Source of the DNA: Pomphorhynchus laevis
Lineage: Eukaryota > Acanthocephala > Palaeacanthocephala > Echinorhynchida > Pomphorhynchidae
Direction of reading: 5' to 3'
DNA length: 64,000 nt
NCBI GenBank assembly: GCA_012934845.2
Contig: WNNJ02000892.1
Location: forward strand, 1 to 64,000
This document shows, piece after piece, positions 21,281 to 32,352 of this stretch. The notes under the pieces were generated by a model, which had not been told where the DNA came from, did no database searches, and worked only from the letters and a program-made list of their open reading frames with translations. Within the stretch, counting starts at the first letter, position 1; each line of letters begins with the position of its first letter. Position numbers and translations under genes: made by a program.

Positions 21281-22290
21281 CTATTCAACAGATTATTGTA
21301 TTCGACGAAATTGACAAAGTCTTGGTATATAACATGCTGTCAATCGATACCGACGATAGCGATTCCAAAGAACATTGGGCACATTGGAAACGGAGAATTG
21401 TGAACTATCTGTCTTTGCAAGCATATTCTTCAGAGGATGTTAAACTTTTTCTCCTGATAAACCAGGTATCTACAATAATATTTCGACTTATAAAAGATTG
21501 CACAACTTTCAATGACACAATAAAGATACTTGATTTCGTTTTCACTAAACCAGTCAATCTAATTTTCAGTCGCTTTCAATTACATACCTGTCGTCAGGAC
21601 CCGTAAATTTTCATCGAGAAATATATACGTCAGCTGGAACAACTTGCAAATTCATGTGACTTCAAAGCAGTAGATGCGATAACAAATCGAAACGAGCATA
21701 TAGCCGACACATTTATTCAGGGACTACATAGTTCTTATATCAGACAACGATTATCATATTACTAGAATCTTGCAAATCCGATTTGAACGATTTGATTTCA
21801 ATTGCTAAATCCCTCGAAGCGACTAATTCGCAAGCAGCTGTATTCTCTTCAACAGAACAAACCCTTGCCAGCCTGGCAACTAAACAAAATTTAATCGATA
21901 TCACAGATAACTTGACGAATGATCCTAATCTAGCCGTGGCCCAACGATTTTCTGGAAATACAAACAGGCTTAATAACAACACATGATGCTACTTTTGTGG
22001 TCGAGTTTAACATCCGCGTATCTAATGTCCACCTCGAAACTCTGTTTGCCATACGTTTCGTAAAACTAAGCACTTTTCGTCATCATGCAAATCAAGAAAG
22101 AATAATGAACCAACTACCTTCTCTGCTGCTCTGTGCTCAATTAATGGTTCCGACCAATTAATGTTTAACAACCTTTAAACAATTTCAATTGATAACAATA
22201 ACCTTAATACTCTTGTTGACACTAGAAGTAGCGATACCTTCATGGATGAATTTGTAGCAAATTCCCTAACACTGAAACGAAAAAATAAAT
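21186..22290 (+). mobile_element. Ty3/gypsy-type LTR element, 5' end only (fossil)
   Basis: A 95 bp 5' LTR (21186-21280, TG...CA) is followed after one base by a primer-binding site, then gag (about 21320-21990) and the start of a protease-like region near 22200. The gag matches that of the element at 25955-30506 (EHWAHWKRRIVNYLSLQA against EEWIHWKQSLDNFIALET). The element is truncated on the right and broken in several places. It appears older than the other copy. Confidence 0.75.
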
Positions 22291-22384
22291 AAAGAATTTA
22301 TCACCAAAAATAAATGAATACATGAAAAACTCAGAACATTCAGATCAGTAGACAGTTAGCAAACAAAAGATTATTTCTACAATC

Positions 22385-22850
22385 TTCAGCGCCTTTCCAA
22401 CTTTTACGACCTTAAATCCAAGGGAATTTGAGCCCCCAACCGATCCAACACGCCGCCTTCCGACTGAACCACCCGGGGTCTTTCACCCCCCCCCCGAAGA
22501 ATCCAATCGGCACGGACTATGCTGGGTAAACGAGAGACGAGGAGCTTAAGAAACCTTAGCCTTTGCTCTGGGGGGGACGTCCTCTCGAAAAGAAAACTAA
22601 TCCCGGGAGAGCGCAGGTGCCCCAAAGGCGCACATGTGTTTTCCCATTCAACGACAGATGTTGAGCCCGATTCAGGGCCAACCTAGCTTTCTTCAGGATA
22701 CGTTTGAGTCTATCCAGGTCAACTTTCGCCGACCAGTTCACCGTAACAATGAACCCCAGGTATTTTACTCGACTTGTGAAGGTGGGGAGTAGTTCAAAGT
22801 CAAATATGGAGGAGATACTTTCCTGTTTGTGAAAATTACAAAAGTTTTAT
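22385..22850 (-). mobile_element. LINE-A copy 4, 3' end only
   Basis: Antisense 3' end with the shared C-rich tract (CACCCCCCCCCGAAGAATCC) and the coding remnant KVDLDRLKRILKKARLALNR. It is truncated at about 22850. It matches 7675-8030 and 24065-24500. Confidence 0.7.
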
Positions 22851-22879
22851 TGAAATTCTTTCTTAATACACAGTAATAT

Positions 22880-23705
22880 ATTTGCTAAAAATGATCCTAA
22901 TCATTTTTCATCAATTCACTGTTTTCAATTAAATTTAGTTTATGAGTGCATATTAATTTTATTTTCATTTTATTTTTAATTTTATTAAATATATAATCTT
23001 TTTAAATGTTTATCTTAGATATATTCGAGCTTTCACTATTAATCATTTAAGTTATTATATAACGAATTGTAAATTTTATTTTTGTCGTTGTTATTTAATC
23101 TATATTTATACCCTTTTGATAGCAGCTTTCTTAATTCACCATTTTCAATTAATTCTAGATTATGGAGACATATGTTCATTTATTTTATCAAAACTAAGAC
23201 TTTTACAATTGCATTCTGTTTCCATTATGTTTCTAATATTATCGTTACATATTGATTTTAATTCTTTATTATAATTACAAATTTTTCGTCCTAATGGTGG
23301 TAGGAGTTTATACATTATTTTAGGAATATATTTACTTAAATCTGACCCTATTATTTCTTTACTTTTAGAATTATTTAAAAGTCCGACTATATTTATGTTA
23401 TCTATACATTTATTAATGAAGTTTATGGTCAATGTATATCTTTTATTGTTATTATAAACATTTATTGTCTGATTATAGTATTTATATTACAAAACTGTCT
23501 AATATACAACTTAGCATATCATATTCGTTAATTAATCTTTGATTTATTGAACAAATGATATTTTTAGAAAAACTTCTTATATTTACATAAAGATCTTTTA
23601 GCTTATTATCTCTTAAAAGTTGTTTTAATATTTCTAATTTAATTATATAACAAGGTTTACCAATTTTGGCACAGAAGGTAGTTCCTCCGTGCTCAAGTAA
23701 TTGCT
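22880..23705 (-). mobile_element. PLE 5' part, antisense
   Basis: Contains the N-terminal region on the minus strand: 23482-23712 begins with a variant leader (GGTTFCAKIGKPCYIIK) and continues LEILKQLLRDNKLKDLY; 23160-23432 has LSKYIPKIMYKLLPPLGRK. The same leader appears at 16060-16100, so a subfamily has a longer 5' end than the copy at 10.9 kb. It abuts an SLC17 pseudogene at 23706. Confidence 0.7.
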
Positions 23706-23980
23706 CCTGCAATTACTCTTATTGGAATGTTTTTTTACTAAAACAACAGCTAGTCTGGGAATCGTTTTGCATTCATTTGGCATGGGCGCATTGTAAGAAA
23801 AGTATTAATTCACTACAATAATTTGTGCCATTTAGCGGTGTGGCATATGGGTCGGGGTTTCTCTGTGTTTGTAACGATATGTCAACAAACTACCCAAGTA
23901 TTATGTTCGGAATTTCAAATGCATTAGCAACATTGCCGGGTATCATAGCCCATTTTTTGATTTCACAGATAACGAAAAAC
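23706..23980 (+). pseudogene. SLC17-type transporter, duplicated two-exon fragment
   Basis: A second copy of exons 2 and 3 of the gene at 32353-32817. Exon 2 (23706-23792) lacks its first bases and has lost two bases near 23730, which breaks the frame. The intron (23793-23835) keeps GT/AG. Exon 3 (23836-23980) is open (GVAYGSGFLCVCNDMSTNYP and so on), but its donor is lost because AATAATAATA follows ITKN. Exon identity to the other copy is high, so the duplication is fairly recent. It is a dead partial copy. Confidence 0.75.
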
Positions 23981-24064
23981 AATAATAATAAGATTTTATT
24001 AATAAAAAAACATAAATGGGATAAATATGAGTTCAGTCAAACAGAAAATAAGTTCACTCTTCTA

Positions 24065-25954
24065 CCTTATCTTCAGTCTGCAATAGTCCTCTATTCCATT
24101 TACGGCCTCAAATCCATAAAGATCTGAGCCCCCTAACCAATCCAACAAGCCGCCTTCCGATTGAACCACCCGGGGTCTTTCACACCCCCCCGAAGAGTCC
24201 AATCGTACGGACTATACTGAGTAAACGCGAGACGACGAGCTTAAGAAACCTTAGCCTTTGCTCTGGGGAACGTCCTCTTGTAAAGAGACTAATCCCGAGA
24301 TAGCCCAAGTGCCCCAAAGGCGCACATGGGTTTTCCCTTCAACGACAAATGCTTGACCCGTTTCAGAGTCCACCTAGCTCTCTTCAGGATACGTTTGAGT
24401 CTATCCAGGTCAGCTTTCGCCGACCAGCTCACCGAAACGGTAAACCCCTGGTATTTTACTCGACTTGTGTAGGTGGGGAGTGGTTCATAGGCAAAAATGG
24501 AGGAGAGCGCAGAGTGTGCTAATCTCTTGAGTTTTTGCTTTTAGCAGGGGATGAAAGACGACCACCTGCGATTTAGCGGAGTTTAAAACAAGGTTGGACT
24601 TGGGCAACTGGTCTTTTAATCTTAAAAAGAAACGGCCGATATCCGCGACTACGTCTTTACACCTGCGTCCAGTGAACAGAGCTGTGGTGTCATCAGCGTA
24701 CACCACTAGACGTTGATCACATTTAAATATATTGAATAGATTTATGGAGGCAGCAAGATATAAAATAGGAGAGAGGGGTGTCTTGATGCACACCCGTAAT
24801 AGAATAGAACTGACGCGCGTCAGGGTCGTCGTCATAATTAAATCGCTTGGTGTACAGCAGTATTTCCACCCTGTTAACAATTCTCGCAGGCAACTCGAGC
24901 GACCTGAAAGAATAGATAACAAAATGAATGGAGATGCGGTCAAATGCAGCGGAAAAATCAAGGAAAACAGCCACAACGAGTTGATGACTGTTCTCCTGAC
25001 AAAACCGATGCACTTCACCAACTGCTGAATGAACTGAGCGACCTTTGACAAACCCATGGAAACCAGGTGGGATTAAATTTCCCTACTCAGATGATCGCGG
25101 ATTCTACGCACAAGCGCAATTTCCTAGATCGAGACGAGGGAATTTTGAATTATAATGGGCCGCAGGTCTTTAGGACAAGAGACCGGATACTTTTTAGGTA
25201 AAAAAATCCTTCTACTAATATTGATGCCGGCCACGTTGGATAGGTGGCTTATAGCATTGTGACGGCCACCTCCCTTCTTTGATCGGTTGTCAAAAGCTGA
25301 CAGACACGAGAAGAGAGTGGAGCGACGGATTTGGAGGTGCCCGGAAAGAGGCCCCCATGCGTTGAGAATATCTGTGACAGATAAATCCCTACTCCTGAAG
25401 TCTCCCTAAGGCGGGATTGGTTGAGGTGATTGCGTGGCTCCATAGTTGTGTTGGGCTAGTGACTCCTCGAAAACTTTTCCAAGGCCTATACTACCAATCC
25501 AACCTAATGATGTATCCTTCCAACAAACAAACTTCTCCTTCTTGAATATCATCCAAAAGGAAGACTGAGAAGGCTTAAGACGAGCAATACTCGCCCTATC
25601 CCTACTCAGCTGGAACCAATATTTGGTGCGCCAGTATTCATTCGAGAGGGTCTGTCTGGCGGATGCAGAGAGATTAGGGAGGTTCAGCAGTTTAGCTATG
25701 ACCTTGAGTTTTGTCGGAGTAGGACTGAAAATACGACCTTTATAGGTTGTCGAAAGCAACGCTGTAGTTTGTGAAGAGAGGTAGGATTTAAATTCGGTTA
25801 AACTCTAATTCCTAATTCGGGGGAAGCGTTGGATAGCTGCCTGAAAGAAAGCCACTCTGATAGGGTCAAAGTGGGATCTTCTACGAAACAACGTATCTTC
25901 TTCTATCCGCCAGCGAATTAGATTATGAGAGGTGGACAGATGTTGTCGCGACTG
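24065..25954 (-). mobile_element. LINE-A copy 5, 3' half (interrupted by LTR element)
   Basis: From the 3' end at about 24065, through the C-rich tract, RT (24485-25057: VVYADDTTALFTGRRCKDVV and VFLDFSAAFDRIS), and linker (25249-25940). It stops at 25954 exactly where a 92 bp LTR begins, and the missing 5' half resumes at about 30520. It has the best LINE-A RT in the window, but is still frame-shifted between the FLDFSAAFD and YADD blocks. Confidence 0.8.
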
Positions 25955-26046
25955 TGTTATGATATGAAATGATATTGTACCTTTTGTATAACTTTATTTA
26001 TAGATATTATTGAATAAAGCCGTTCTAACGTTGCTTATTTATTACA
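25955..26046 (+). repeat. 5' LTR, gypsy element
   Basis: A 92 bp repeat starting TGTTATGATATG and ending ATTACA, with a TATA-like TATAACTTTATTTATAG inside. One base after its end lies a 14-base primer site complementary to 26005-26018 within the LTR itself. Confidence 0.85.
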
Positions 26047-26047
26047 G

Positions 26048-26061
26048 TTTATTCAATAATA
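26048..26061 (+). promoter_or_regulatory. Putative self-priming site
   Basis: TTTATTCAATAATA is the exact reverse complement of TATTATTGAATAAA inside the LTR (26005-26018). In Tf1-type Ty3/gypsy elements the transcript's own 5' end primes reverse transcription instead of a tRNA, and this layout fits that. In the 21186 element both members differ yet stay complementary. Confidence 0.6.
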
Positions 26062-26074
26062 TTGGTTCATAGAG

Positions 26075-26940
26075 ATGGAGAAACTATTGATGCCTTCAGT
26101 ATTAAATATAACTATCGACAGTCTTAATTCTCAAGAAGAGTGGATACACTGGAAGCAAAGCCTTGACAATTTTATTGCTCTAGAAACAGGACTCAATGAC
26201 GAATCTAAGTTACCATTACTTGTCAATATCATCTCGACGAAATTATTCGGATTAATCAAAGCGTGTACTTCATATGAAGAGGCTGTAAATATCTTGTATA
26301 GAGCATTCATAAAGCCGGTAAACATTCTATTCGCACGTTACCAACTTCATGCTTGTCGACAAGAACCGGCAATGACTTTAGATCAGTAACTCCGAATACT
26401 TGGCGATTTCGCTAATTTATGCAATTTTCAGCCTACGGATGCTTCTTCAAATCGTAATGAACATATTACAGATTCTTTTATTCAATGACTTCACAATAGT
26501 TACATTAGACAACGTCTCCTTAAATTTCGAGTAACTGATCTTGACGAACTAGTGACGATTGCCAAATCACTCGAAGCAGCTAAACAACATGTCGCGATAA
26601 TATCATCCGCAGAAACATCAAGTCTCGCATTTACTCAGGTCAGCCTGATTGATAAATCATGTGAAGATAATGAACAATTTGATACTCTTGCTGCACTGAA
26701 AACAAATAAACTAACACGCTTCTCTCAAAGTCCAAAACGTTGTATATTTTGTGGTGGATCGTACCATCTTCTAATAAATTGTCCAGCTCGGTATTCAACT
26801 TGCCATTCATGTGGTAATTTTGTGGTCATTTTGCAAACGTTTGTCGCTCTCGTAGTCCAAAGAATACTCCGTCAACATCCGCTGCTCTATATTGCACATC
26901 TATATTTAACCAAAGTCAAACGTATCAGAAACTTTTGATA
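26075..26940 (+). pseudogene. Gypsy gag region (fossil)
   Basis: Starts with ATG at 26075 (MEKLLMPSVLN). The matrix/capsid-like part includes EEWIHWKQSLDNFI and FARYQLHACRQEPAMTLDQ, and a zinc knuckle follows near 26745-26820 (CIFCGGSYHLLINCP). Related gag sequence lies at 21322-21990. Read as a fossil only. Confidence 0.75.
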
Positions 26941-27249
26941 GCTAACAAATCGTTTCAATCACTTCTAAATACACGGAGTTCAGACAATTTTATTGATGAT
27001 GCGGTGGTATCTGACATTTAAATAAAAACTTACCTGTGTAAACGTCAAGTCCACATAGCGTCATCATCCCAATTCGTGTTCGTTCGTCCTCATTGCTACA
27101 TTACTTTCAAATTTATGGATCGTACTTACAGGAATACACTCTTTCTCGTGTTGCCTAATTTATCCGCATCCGTAATATTAGGACAGAAATTTTTTCTCCT
27201 TCACTGATATATTACTTTCAATTTCGCTGGTCCGATCACTGGTTTATCT

Positions 27250-28340
27250 TTGACATCTTTACAAACTGCTCCAGTCATGGATATTAAGCCGTCGACGTTA
27301 TTCCGAGGTATCGACAAACCATTCGTCCGATATGTACTAAATCACGTCGACATACACCGGAAATTTCTCGATTTATCAGGCAAGAAATCGATAGACTCCT
27401 CAAACAAGGAATTTTTAAAAAGAGAAGATCACCATGGAGAGCTCAAGTTCTAGTGGTGGCAAACAACGGACGAAAGCCAAGAATGGTCATAGATTACTCA
27501 TGTACTATCAATCGTCACACGTTACTGGATGTATATTCTATTCCAAGAATCGACTCCATGATCTCCGATATTGCTTCATACTCGGTATATAGAACCGTTG
27601 ACCTATCCCAAGCTTATTACCAAATACCTTTATTGAGTCAAGATGGGCCATACACTGCTTTCGAAGCAGATGGGAATTTAGATCAGTACCGGCAGAATCC
27701 CTTTTGGACTAACCAACGCTGTATGCGTTTTTCAGCGTATAATTAACCAATTAATCAAGGATAACAACTTAGACGGTGTCTATGCCTACTTAGACGACAT
27801 AATTATTTGCGGACGAAGCTATGAGGAACACGATGAACGATATCAAAAATTTTTTAAAGTTGCAAAGAGAGTGAATCTCACGGTAGCCAAGGAGAAAACA
27901 AAATATCGCCAAAACATGTTGAATTTCTTGGGATATCAACTATCGAAAGGTACTATTAAACCGGATCCCAATCGTGTCAAACCACTTATCAATTTTGCGA
28001 TTCCGACAGATAGAAAATCTATGCAGCGTCTAACGGGTCTCCTTGCATATTATTCTAAATGGATACCTTCGTTTTCGCGAAAAATTAGACCTTTGTTCGA
28101 TTGTGATACATATCCGCGTTCAAGTGATGTTAACAAAGTTATTGATGACTTAAAGAATGAAATTTCTGAGGCAACTCTAACAGCGTATACTCACGATCTT
28201 CCTTTGACCGTAGAGACTGATGCATCATATTCGTCGATAGGTGCCGTTCTGAGCCAATCATCGAAGCCGATTGTGTTTTTATCACAAACCCTACTAAAAA
28301 CTGCGTTACATCAGTCCAGATTTGAAAAAGAGGCATAGGC
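27250..28340 (+). pseudogene. Gypsy reverse transcriptase and RNase H region (fossil)
   Basis: Recognisable blocks are VIDYSCTINRHT and YRTVDLSQAYYQIPL (27453-27650), the YLDDIIICG palm block near 27790, the connection LNFLGYQLSKGTIKPDP, and an RNase H start (LTVETDASYSSIGAVLSQS, about 28200-28260). Block order is that of Ty3/gypsy pol. Confidence 0.8.
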
Positions 28341-28425
28341 CATTGTAAATAGCATTCAATATTGGATACATTATTTACTTGGTAAACCGTTCACTATCAT
28401 AACAGATCAACGCTCTGTTTCTTTC

Positions 28426-29561
28426 ATGTTTAGTAGAGCTCATTCGAGCAAGATCAAAAATGATAAAGTGGCTCGATGGCGACTTAAATTAGCTCCTTAT
28501 CAATACGAAATTCAGTATCGTATGGGAAGTGAAAATAAGGCACCCAACGCTATGTCAAGAGTTACGCACATGTGTGCCCATACTGGATCATTGAACCAAT
28601 TAGAACACATTCACAATACTCTTTGTCATCCTGGCATTACTAGAATGTTGCATTTTGTTACACAGCATCGCTTTCCTTATGTTAAATCAGACGTTACGAA
28701 AGTTATCAATAATTGCCATATCTGTGCCGAACTGAAACCTCGCTTTTGTAAATCTACTTTTAGCCACGTTACCAACGCCACTCAAACATTCGAGAGATTA
28801 TGTGTAGATTTTAAAGGTCCGCTTGAATCTGTTACTCGAAACCGTTATCTACTTTGCGTTGTCGATGAATTCTCCTGTTTTCCGTTTGCGATTCCTTGTA
28901 AAGATTGTTCATCCCTGTCAGTAATTACTGCACTACGACAAATCATAAGTATTTTTGGTAGTCCTGGTAGAATACACACGGATCAAGGATCATGTTTTCA
29001 ATCTCGTGAGTTCCGTGATTTTCTATCATCTCAGGGCATAGCCTACAGTAGAAGTACACCTTACAACCCGCGCGGTAACGGTCAAGCCGAAAGATATGTC
29101 GGATTAATTTGGAAGACGATACAGTTAGAAACTAAATCAAGAAATTTGTCTTTCAAAAATTGGGAAACAGTTCTACCTAAAATATTATCATCTATGCGAT
29201 CTTTGCTATGTACTAGCACCGAGGAAACGCCACACGAACGTATATTAATTATCCGCGAAACTCAAGGAACTCGTTTGTTTTATCGCTGTGGCTTCATAAC
29301 GATCAAGTGTATTTACTGAAAGACGATAGGGCACCTAAAACTGATTATACTTTCAGACATGTTGAAGTACTACAATCAAATGATAATTACGCTACCGTGC
29401 GAAATATACCTCAAGGTAATGAACATGATGTGTCTGTTAGAAAATTGGCTAAATACCGTCTAATTCATCAATTGATGAAGACAGAAACTGCAGCTCAGCG
29501 TGGACAAAATGGCAAGCGACGACAGGTGTTTTATGTGACCGTCGCATCAAGGATCACCTGA
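28426..29561 (+). pseudogene. Gypsy integrase region (fossil)
   Basis: The zinc-binding HHCC motif is visible at about 28605-28735 (HIHNTLCHPGITRML, NNCHICAEL). The core has DFKGPLE, then DQGSCFQSREF, and the catalytic-Glu block YNPRGNGQAERYVG. A basic C-terminal region follows (29307-29494). The RNase H to integrase to LTR order confirms Ty3/gypsy rather than copia. Confidence 0.8.
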
Positions 29562-30023
29562 AATCAAAGATCTACCGCTTAATCATTCGCCCTGTGGCTA
29601 TGTACGGCACAGAGTGCTTGCCTATTACCAAGGCAGCGGAACGACGCTTTGCGGTCATGGAGACGAAAATGATGCGGTGGATAAGCGGAATTACCCGGTA
29701 TGACCACGTGAGAAATATGGACATCCTCCGAAGATACGGCGTCGCCCCTATCGTAAATAAAATGCAAGGGGCCAGACTCCGGTGGTATGGCCACGTGTTG
29801 CGGAGTGAAAATTATTCCCTTGCAAAGACCGCCTTAAAGTATGAGATCATAGGCAAACGCCCGAGAGGTCGACCCAAGCACCGATGGTTAGATGGCCTTC
29901 ACATAGGTCTCAAGGCAGCTGGACTTTAGCCAGACCAAGCCGAAAATAGAGCGAAATGGAGGGCTAAATCTCACATAGCCGACCCTGCCTCAAAGCGGGA
30001 CAAAGGCTGAAGAATAAGAAGAA
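29495..30023 (+). mobile_element. RTE-clade LINE 3' end, inserted in the LTR element
   Basis: 5'-truncated insertion flanked by the 11 bp duplication GAAACTGCAGC (29484-29494 and 30024-30034). It encodes the RTE C terminus (29594-29929: MAMYGTECLPITKAAERRF, MMRWISGITRYDHVRN, RGRPKHRWLDGL) and ends in an AAG-rich tail. The order CDR, KSKIYR, YG-EC, RW-G, GRP-RW is diagnostic of RTE elements. It is clearly related to, but diverged from, the copy at 52180-53197. It contains one in-frame stop near its end. Confidence 0.85.
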
Positions 30024-30144
30024 GAAACTGCAGCCAAGTAGAATTAAAAAATTTGGCCGATGAAATCACCAACTTTTCGCCAATATGTTATAAAGATTCA
30101 TTATCAAAAGATAAATATGACTTTTCCCAGGAATCAAAAGATTA

Positions 30145-30381
30145 TAGTCATAATATGACACAAGAAGACGACAACTAAAACTTCATTGAGCCTGCCACAA
30201 TTCCAAAACAAGAAGAGAGGACCAGCCTATCTTAATAGTCAATATGATAACATTATGATAATAATATTATCATATTATGACTATTATCAAGATAATAGTC
30301 ATACTATGACACAAGAAGACGACAACTAAAACTTCATTGAGCCTGCCACAATTCCAAAACAAGAAGAGAGGACCAGCCTAT
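30145..30381 (+). repeat. 86 bp direct repeat with AT palindrome between
   Basis: 30145-30230 and 30296-30381 are almost identical (TAGTCATAATATGACACAAG to GAGGACCAGCCTAT). The 65-base spacer is an imperfect AT palindrome (ATTATGATAATAATATTATCAT). It lies just upstream of the 3' LTR in the gypsy element. Confidence 0.8.
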
Positions 30382-30411
30382 GTTAATGATTACTTTTGCT
30401 GCCGGGGCGAA

Positions 30412-30506
30412 TGTTATGATATGAAATGGTCAGATTGTACCTTTTGTATAACTTTATTTATAGATATTATTGAATAAAGTTGTTCTAACGTTGCTTATTT
30501 ATTACA
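30412..30506 (+). repeat. 3' LTR, gypsy element
   Basis: 95 bp, matching 25955-26046 apart from a few differences, including a short insertion (GGTCAGATTG for GATATTG). It is preceded by the short purine run GGGGCGAA. Confidence 0.85.
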
Positions 30507-31905
30507 ATAGGGTGGTTTATTACAACCACCTCTAATGGAGCAGTAATAAGTCGAGGAGTGAATTTGTTGATGTGCAATGAAAGGTGGGAGACGGTGTTTT
30601 ATGAATAAGATAACCGTTTTTGGCTCTGCAGAGTACTGCATTAATCCAACGACCAGTTCTGCCGTTGAAGTCACCAAGTACCATGTCATAGCTGCTATCA
30701 ATAATCCTATCCAGGATGTCACGGTTCTTGTGAATCTCTCCTGGCCGGATGTATACATTGGCTAGACTGAGGCGTTTGCCGTTCTTAACGAGTGAAACTA
30801 CCAAACAAGACAGGGCTGGACAAGAATAATTTAGCAAGAGGGAGGATCTTAATGAGCACTTAACTAAGGTTAAGAGTCCTTAAGACGAAGAGGAGTGAGG
30901 TGGGGTTATGTACGGAGTATAGTGGGAACAAATATGCTTCGGGTTAAATCGAGTAATGTCCTGAGGGAGACGGATAGACCGCGTCTCCTGAATGGTTATA
31001 ACATCTGCTTCTCTACTAGATAAAAGTCTAAGAACGTAGGCACCTCCCGAATTCCACTGAAGGATATTCAGTGAAAAAGGCTCAGGTTTATTTACCATTG
31101 TGTCAGATAAGTTGAACGGCAGAAGCCAACCTAGACAAAGCTAGGTACAGGAAGCTTGCCCTTTTCACCACTAGCCCCATCCAGGGTCGGAACCCCCTAG
31201 GCAATATCTTCATTTCCCGGGATTGAGGCGACCTTCCGCTTGAGTAGCTTTCCAACCTTTAGAGGGGGAATTGTCTGAGCGGAAGCCGCTCGTTCCTTTG
31301 AGTGAGGTAAGGCAAGTTCCGGAAACGCCTTAGTATTAGAAGTTCCCAAAAATGCAGATACCAGAGGAGAGATCATATTCTCCATCTGGGCCAATATAAA
31401 TTTTTTGTTCGAATCTATAAGTTGAAGTATGTCTTTATTGGACATTCTGTCAGAAGAAGCAGTAAAAGTAGAGAAGTCAGTAGCGGGTTTATTGTTCGAA
31501 AGACCCGAAATGTCCTTTGGTAAGCCTTGAAATGTTTATAACGTCTGGATCAAGCAGGATAGTCCCGGTGCAGTTCCGGCAGACTGGGGGAGCCGTACAT
31601 TTCTCCCTCTTAAGGAGTCACTACCGCAAACTCCACATACTCTCGTCAATAAACAGGTCGACCCCCAATACCACCACAAGTGGCAGACATTGCAGTGGGG
31701 GTATGTCCAGTTGTCCTGTTCTATCAATGTAAACTTTAGGTTGTACCCCAAGAAGGGGTTGGAGGCCGATGTTGTTAGTATGAGTGCGTGGTCAATATCC
31801 ACGGTGCAGAATGTAATTGGTAGATCGTGTTCCGCTTTAGATTTGACGGAACGTACATAAAGCAGATTGTACTTCGATTTTGATTTAACACACATTTTTT
31901 TACAA
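30507..31905 (-). mobile_element. LINE-A copy 5, 5' half (beyond LTR element)
   Basis: After about 15 filler bases the LINE resumes at CAACCACCTCTAATGGAGC, the point where 25954 stopped. It carries the endonuclease (30532-30837: LANVYIRPGEIHKNRD, MVLGDFNGRTGRW; and 30880-31098: LQWNSGGAYVLRLLSSREAD, the endonuclease start), the ORF1 tail (31197-31445) and zinc knuckles plus pre-knuckle domain (31536-31895: YPHCNVCHLWWYWGSTC, CGVCGSDSL). Its 5' end at about 31905 abuts host-gene intron sequence. Confidence 0.8.
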
Positions 31906-31910
31906 AATTA

Positions 31911-32169
31911 ATAACGAAAAACGTAAGGCAGTATTTATCGTAGACGCTTATAATTTTAACAACTAATTTGTTCACAATAAATATTTTCATTATAAACTTT
32001 CTTTAATGTTATTAATGCTAGAAAAATAAGTTCATCAAAAAATTATAAATTAAAATTAATTTATAATAAAATAATTTTTAATATTAAACAAATAGTTTTA
32101 TCAAATGTCTGTACAATTATAGAACTGTAAGATATTAGATAACACTGAATTGTTTTTTTCTAATATCAA
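31911..32169 (+). repeat. Duplicated SLC17 exon-3 tail and intron, left copy
   Basis: Starts ATAACGAAAAAC (last codons of exon 3) followed by the donor GTAAGG. It matches 32806-33063 over about 258 bases with few differences. It represents a direct duplication of part of the host gene around the LINE-A insertion. Confidence 0.85.
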
Positions 32170-32350
32170 TCCATAATAAATGATCAAATGATACAATTAG
32201 ATCAGTTAACTAAGTCTGTGTAAATTAAATTATTTGTCAATTAAACATAATAATAAATAATTAAATAAAAAATAATTTAATTATTAATAATTTAATAATT
32301 TTATATTAGATTTAATAACTCATAGAACTTATATAACTTGCGATCATTTT
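32170..32350. repeat. Diverged PLE-type terminus and AT-rich tail
   Basis: ATCAGTTAACTAAGTCTGTG at 32201 starts an AT-rich tail that runs to near the first SLC17 exon. No coding sequence. It probably lies within an intron of the host gene. Confidence 0.4.
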
Positions 32351-32352
32351 AG

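Larger units (their letters stand above)
25955..30506 (+). mobile_element. Ty3/gypsy LTR retrotransposon (fossil) nested in LINE-A
   Basis: 5' LTR 25955-26046 and 3' LTR 30412-30506 share TGTTATGATATGAAATG at one end and TTGCTTATTTATTACA at the other. Inside, in order: gag with a zinc knuckle, reverse transcriptase and RNase H, and integrase. An RTE LINE 3' end (29495-30023) and an 86 bp duplicated segment lie before the 3' LTR. The element is broken in several places. LTR identity looks high but not complete, suggesting a moderate age. It lies inside a LINE-A copy whose halves flank it. Confidence 0.85.
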
